The notes beneath the pieces are model-generated. The model was not told where the DNA came from and did not search any database. It saw nothing but the letters and a program-made list of their open reading frames with translations. Positions 61,184 through 64,000 of a stretch of DNA of 64,000 nt are shown one piece after another. Position 1 is the first letter of the stretch. Each line of letters begins with the position of its first letter. This DNA comes from Anaerovorax odorimutans DSM 5092 (GTDB lineage Bacteria > Bacillota > Clostridia > Peptostreptococcales > Anaerovoracaceae): NCBI RefSeq assembly GCF_000426305.1, contig NZ_AUFC01000018.1:1-64000 (forward strand), in the 5' to 3' direction. Both the position numbers and the translations under genes were made by a program.

Positions 61184-61976
61184 TGCTTGCGTTGCAGCTG
61201 CAGAATTTCATTCTGGAACAGTGGAAATCTTTGTAGAGAATATGAATAAACGTGCAAAAGAACTTGGTATGAAGGATACACATTTTGTTAATACAAATGG
61301 TTTACCAGTAGCAGATCATTATACAAGTGCATATGATATAGCATTGATGTCAAGAGAACTTATTAAACATACACATACAAAAGACTGGTTTAATACTTGG
61401 CAGACAACAATTAAAGTTGGATTAGAGGGGAAAAAGCAAACAGAATTAGGTCTTACCAATACAAATAGATTGATAAAGATGTATCCGGGTGCAAATGGTA
61501 TTAAAACGGGATTTACTCAAGATGCAGGATATTGTTTATCTGGATCTGCAACTAAAGGTGATCTGACACTTATTTCAGTAATTTTAGGATGTAAAACTTC
61601 CAAACTAAGATTTTCAGAAACATGTAAATTGATGGATTATGGATTTGCTAACTATGAATCGGTAAAAATTGCGGAAAAAGGTGAACCATTTGGGTCTATT
61701 GAGCTGGAAAAAGCCACGCCAAGTATAATTGATGCAGTATCTCCTGAAAATATAAGTATTTTGGTTAAAAAAGGTAAAAAGGATGGAATAAAAGGGGAGA
61801 CTATATTTAAAAAGTCTATTTATGCTCCAGTTAAACGAGATCAAGAAGTTGGTGAAATTGTAATTTATCAGAATGATAAAGAATTGAGCAGATATCCTTT
61901 GGTAGCTGCAGAATCAGCAGATAAAGCTACTTTTGTAGAACTTTACATACGAATGTTAAAAGAGGGGGTAAGATAA
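61174..61976 (+). pseudogene. dacF: dacF 3' part, separated from its start by the element
   Basis: The frame resumes in the core repeat as AND-ACVAAAEFHSG and runs through ELGMKDTHFVNTNGLP, the KTG motif in GIKTGFTQDAGYCL (Lys248 of the restored protein) and the C-terminal PBP5-type beta domain with an amphipathic anchor (FVELYIRML). It lacks a start and signal peptide; an internal GTG at 61221 could only give a useless fragment. With the 5' part at 52763 it makes a complete 404-aa enzyme if the element is removed. Confidence 0.92.
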
Positions 61977-61979
61977 ACA

Positions 61980-62198
61980 ATGAAAGAGTACGCGATTGCG
62001 TTTTCGTCATTTTATAAAGCTATTTATGCTCAAGAGAAACTCCAAGAGAATCATATTAGGTCTACATTAAAAAAATTGCCGCCTGAGTTTTTACGCTCAT
62101 GCGGCTATGGACTTTATTTAAAAACCGACTCAATTCAAAGGGTCGAAAATATATTGACAAATAGTCAAATTGACAATCGTGGAGTTTTTATTATTTAA
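61980..62198 (+). CDS. DUF3343 protein
   Basis: The 72-aa protein fits DUF3343: YAIAFSSFYKAIYAQEKLQ at the start and the Cys-containing RSCGYGLYL segment. The family is thought to carry sulfur or selenium, without proof. It begins 3 bases after the dacF stop behind GAGGGGG, so it belongs to the dacF operon and is cut from the dacF promoter by the element. Its end overlaps the convergent aminopeptidase gene by 8 bases. Confidence 0.85.
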   Translation: MKEYAIAFSSFYKAIYAQEKLQENHIRSTLKKLPPEFLRSCGYGLYLKTDSIQRVENILTNSQIDNRGVFII

Positions 62199-63300
62199 GA
62201 TTTTCAGGATTTAGGCCTTTTAGTTCTTCTAGAACAAAGAGGCCGTCTTTTCTTATTAAGACATCATCAAACCAAATCTCTCCACCGCCGTATTCAGGTC
62301 TTTGAATCATAACTAAATCCCAATGTATAGCGGATTTATTTCCATTAAAGGCATCTTCATAGGCTGCTCCCGGAGTTAAATGAAAACTTCCCGCAATTTT
62401 TTCATCAAATAAGGTATCCTTCATTGGATGTAATATAAACGGATTTACACCGATGGCAAATTCGCCGAAGTAACGAGCGTTTTCATCGGTATCAAGAAGT
62501 TCATTGATTCTTTCATCATTATTAGAGGTAGCTTTTATGATTTTCCCGTCTTTAACTTCAAATACAATGTTATCGTAAGTAAAGCCTTGTTCTTCAGAAG
62601 GTGTATTGTAAGATATTTTTCCGTTCATTGATTCTCTAACTGGTGCAGTATAAACTTCTCCATCAGGAATATTGCGTTCGCCGTCACACTTTATTGCACC
62701 TATGCCTTTAATTGAGAAGGTTAAATCTGTTTCAGGTCCAACTATATGAACTTTATCTGTTTTATTCATTAAATCTACAAGAGGAGTCATTGCATCAGAC
62801 ATTTTTTTATAATCTAAAGTACATACATCAAAATAGAAATTTTCAAAAGCTTCAAGGCTTGTATTGGCAAGTTGTGCCATAGAATTATTAGGATATCTTA
62901 ATACTACCCATTTTGTCTGGTTAACTCTATAATCAAGAACGGGTCTTAGTATTTTACTGTACATATTTAGTTTAGCTGAAGGAACATCTGATAATTCGGC
63001 AGTATTTGAACCAGCTCGAATTGCAATATAAGCAGCCATACCCTGCATTTGTGCAAGCTGGTACTCATTCATAAACTGAATTTGTTCTTCTGTAGAGCTT
63101 AAAAGAATTTCTCTTGTAATAGATGAATCTCTGATTTCCACATAAGGAAAACCTCCGCAAGCATATACATCTTTAATTATTTGTTTTACCAATGGCTTGC
63201 AGCATTCTCCTTCATATGAAATTAAAACTTTTTCACCCTTTTGTACATTGCATGAATAATGTACAAGAACATCTGATAATTTATTTAATCTAGAATCCAT
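62191..63300 (-). CDS. M29-family aminopeptidase (AmpS/AmpT type)
   Basis: The 369-aa protein has the M29 layout: LSDVLVHYSCNVQKGEKVLI at the start and the metal-binding C-terminal half with GERNIPDGEVYTAPV, GTxxxN-like ISYNTPS, YFGEFAIGVNP, GSFHLTPGAAYEDAFNGNKSAIHWDLVMI. It releases N-terminal residues from peptides in the cytosol. ATG 63300 follows AAGGAG. Single gene with its promoter in the 63301-63480 stretch. Confidence 0.92.
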   Translation of the reverse strand: MDSRLNKLSDVLVHYSCNVQKGEKVLISYEGECCKPLVKQIIKDVYACGGFPYVEIRDSSITREILLSSTEEQIQFMNEYQLAQMQGMAAYIAIRAGSNTAELSDVPSAKLNMYSKILRPVLDYRVNQTKWVVLRYPNNSMAQLANTSLEAFENFYFDVCTLDYKKMSDAMTPLVDLMNKTDKVHIVGPETDLTFSIKGIGAIKCDGERNIPDGEVYTAPVRESMNGKISYNTPSEEQGFTYDNIVFEVKDGKIIKATSNNDERINELLDTDENARYFGEFAIGVNPFILHPMKDTLFDEKIAGSFHLTPGAAYEDAFNGNKSAIHWDLVMIQRPEYGGGEIWFDDVLIRKDGLFVLEELKGLNPENLK

Positions 63301-63557
63301 AAAATAATCTCCTTATATATAAAATAATAATTAATAATTTTAATATGTATAAAATAATTAGAATTATTTTACACTACTTGTATTTAGTATAACCCAAAAT
63401 TAGGTATTTTAAAAGTGCAATAAGGTAAAATTTGTTTTACCTAAAAGATTGTTTGTGCTATAATTTAACTCGAAAAAGACAGTAGTATTATGTTATGATA
63501 AATCTAATAAAAGTATAAATTAAATCAGTAGATAATTACTAGTAAGGAGATAAAAAA

Positions 63558-64000
63558 ATGCAAGAAAGATGTAGAATTATTATGAGTCAAGTTATGCTGC
63601 CTCATCAGGCGAATGTTGCAGGAAATGTTCATGGTGGAGAAATTATGAAATTCATGGATACTGCGGCAGGTGCAGTGGCTATGAAATTTTCCAAAAGTAA
63701 TTGCGTTACAGCTAGAGTAGATGAACTTGAATTTCATCTTCCAATTTTAGTAGGAGCATTAGTAACGTGCACGGCAAGCGTTGTATATACAGGTAGAACT
63801 TCTCTGGAAGTTTTTGTAAATGTTGAATCGGAAGAACTTGATTCAGAAAGGGGCCCACAAAAAGCACTTTCTGCTTATTTTACAATGGTTGCTATGGGTA
63901 AAAACGGAAGACCTCAGTCTGTTCCAACTTTTACACCGGAAACAGAAGAAGAAAAAAATCTCTATGATAATGCAAAAGTGAGAAAAGAACAGTTTAATAA
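63558..64000 (+). CDS. Acyl-CoA thioesterase (hotdog fold), cut by the window end
   Basis: 147 codons are visible, open to the edge. The hotdog signature NVAGNVHGGEIMKFMDTAAGAVA is followed by ARVDELEFHLPILVGALVTCTASV and SLEVFVNVE, the pattern of YciA/BACH-type thioesterases that hydrolyse short- or long-chain acyl-CoA. ATG 63558 follows AAGGAG. The C-terminus is missing. Confidence 0.9.
   Translation, partial: MQERCRIIMSQVMLPHQANVAGNVHGGEIMKFMDTAAGAVAMKFSKSNCVTARVDELEFHLPILVGALVTCTASVVYTGRTSLEVFVNVESEELDSERGPQKALSAYFTMVAMGKNGRPQSVPTFTPETEEEKNLYDNAKVRKEQFN

Noticed and set aside
52763-61976. Split dacF explained by an ordinary frameshift or misassembly
   Set aside because: Exact 10-bp repeats at both joints, exact frame on rejoining and a recombinase at the right end point to site-specific insertion.
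1-64000. tRNA, rRNA or CRISPR arrays
   Set aside because: I found no cloverleaf T-loop strings, rRNA stretches or regularly spaced repeats on either strand.

Overview
The window comes from a low-GC, Gram-positive, spore-forming anaerobe of the class Clostridia. The evidence is strongly AT-rich DNA, canonical GGAGG ribosome sites with frequent TTG/GTG starts, an S-layer (SLH) surface protein, a Cys-rich coat-like protein, a vinylacetyl-CoA isomerase / 4-hydroxybutyryl-CoA dehydratase and sigma-54 amino-acid-type regulation. The exact genus cannot be fixed from the sequence. An amino-acid fermenter of the Tissierellales/Peptostreptococcales type is plausible.

Layout. 1-5.6 kb: end of an SLH protein, an AraC regulator, a non-coding stretch with a duplicated block, a degenerate CbiE/CbiT-like protein and a Cys-rich coat-like protein. 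5.6-8.4 kb: alanine/sodium symporter, truncated QueG-like protein, DUF6512 membrane protein. 8.6-11.8 kb: glycine-betaine ABC importer (opuAA-AB-AC) behind a promoter buried in a large dyad. 12.3-15.2 kb: thiamine salvage operon thiM-thiE-HAD-thiD. 15.2-22.6 kb: AbfD-type dehydratase, c-di-GMP phosphodiesterase, CLC antiporter of probable fluoride type, and housekeeping singletons. 22.7-25.3 kb: pantothenate operon panG-panB-panC. 26-32.5 kb: small DUF/Smr proteins, EutH, DUF362 ferredoxin, acyl-CoA dehydrogenase, ABC-F. 32.7-39.1 kb: GH26-like lipoprotein and two tandem LTA-synthase-like proteins with decayed GDPD tails. 39.2-41 kb: MerR regulator and a promoter-to-terminator non-coding unit of about 800 nt. 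41-45.9 kb: rmuC, a phosphoesterase, and deoB-pdp nucleoside catabolism. 46-52.6 kb: two APC permeases and a two-component system whose regulator is a sigma-54 activator. A clean sigma-54 promoter lies before the first permease.

The most striking region is 52.7-62 kb. A dacF-type D-Ala-D-Ala carboxypeptidase gene is split by an element of 7,999 bp. A 10-bp direct repeat marks both ends, and a large serine recombinase lies against the right end. Removing one repeat plus the insert restores a 404-codon frame exactly. The crossover core encodes the catalytic SxN motif of the target enzyme. The cargo is an AhpD-like protein, a lipoyl-domain/dihydrolipoamide dehydrogenase fusion, a lipoate-protein ligase, a CoA-disulfide-reductase-like flavoprotein and a MarR regulator. 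Together these look like a self-contained lipoyl-thiol redox (peroxidase) module. The arrangement resembles skin-type elements that interrupt sporulation genes. Whether this one excises is not known.

The window ends with a DUF3343 gene, an M29 aminopeptidase and the start of an acyl-CoA thioesterase that runs off the edge.
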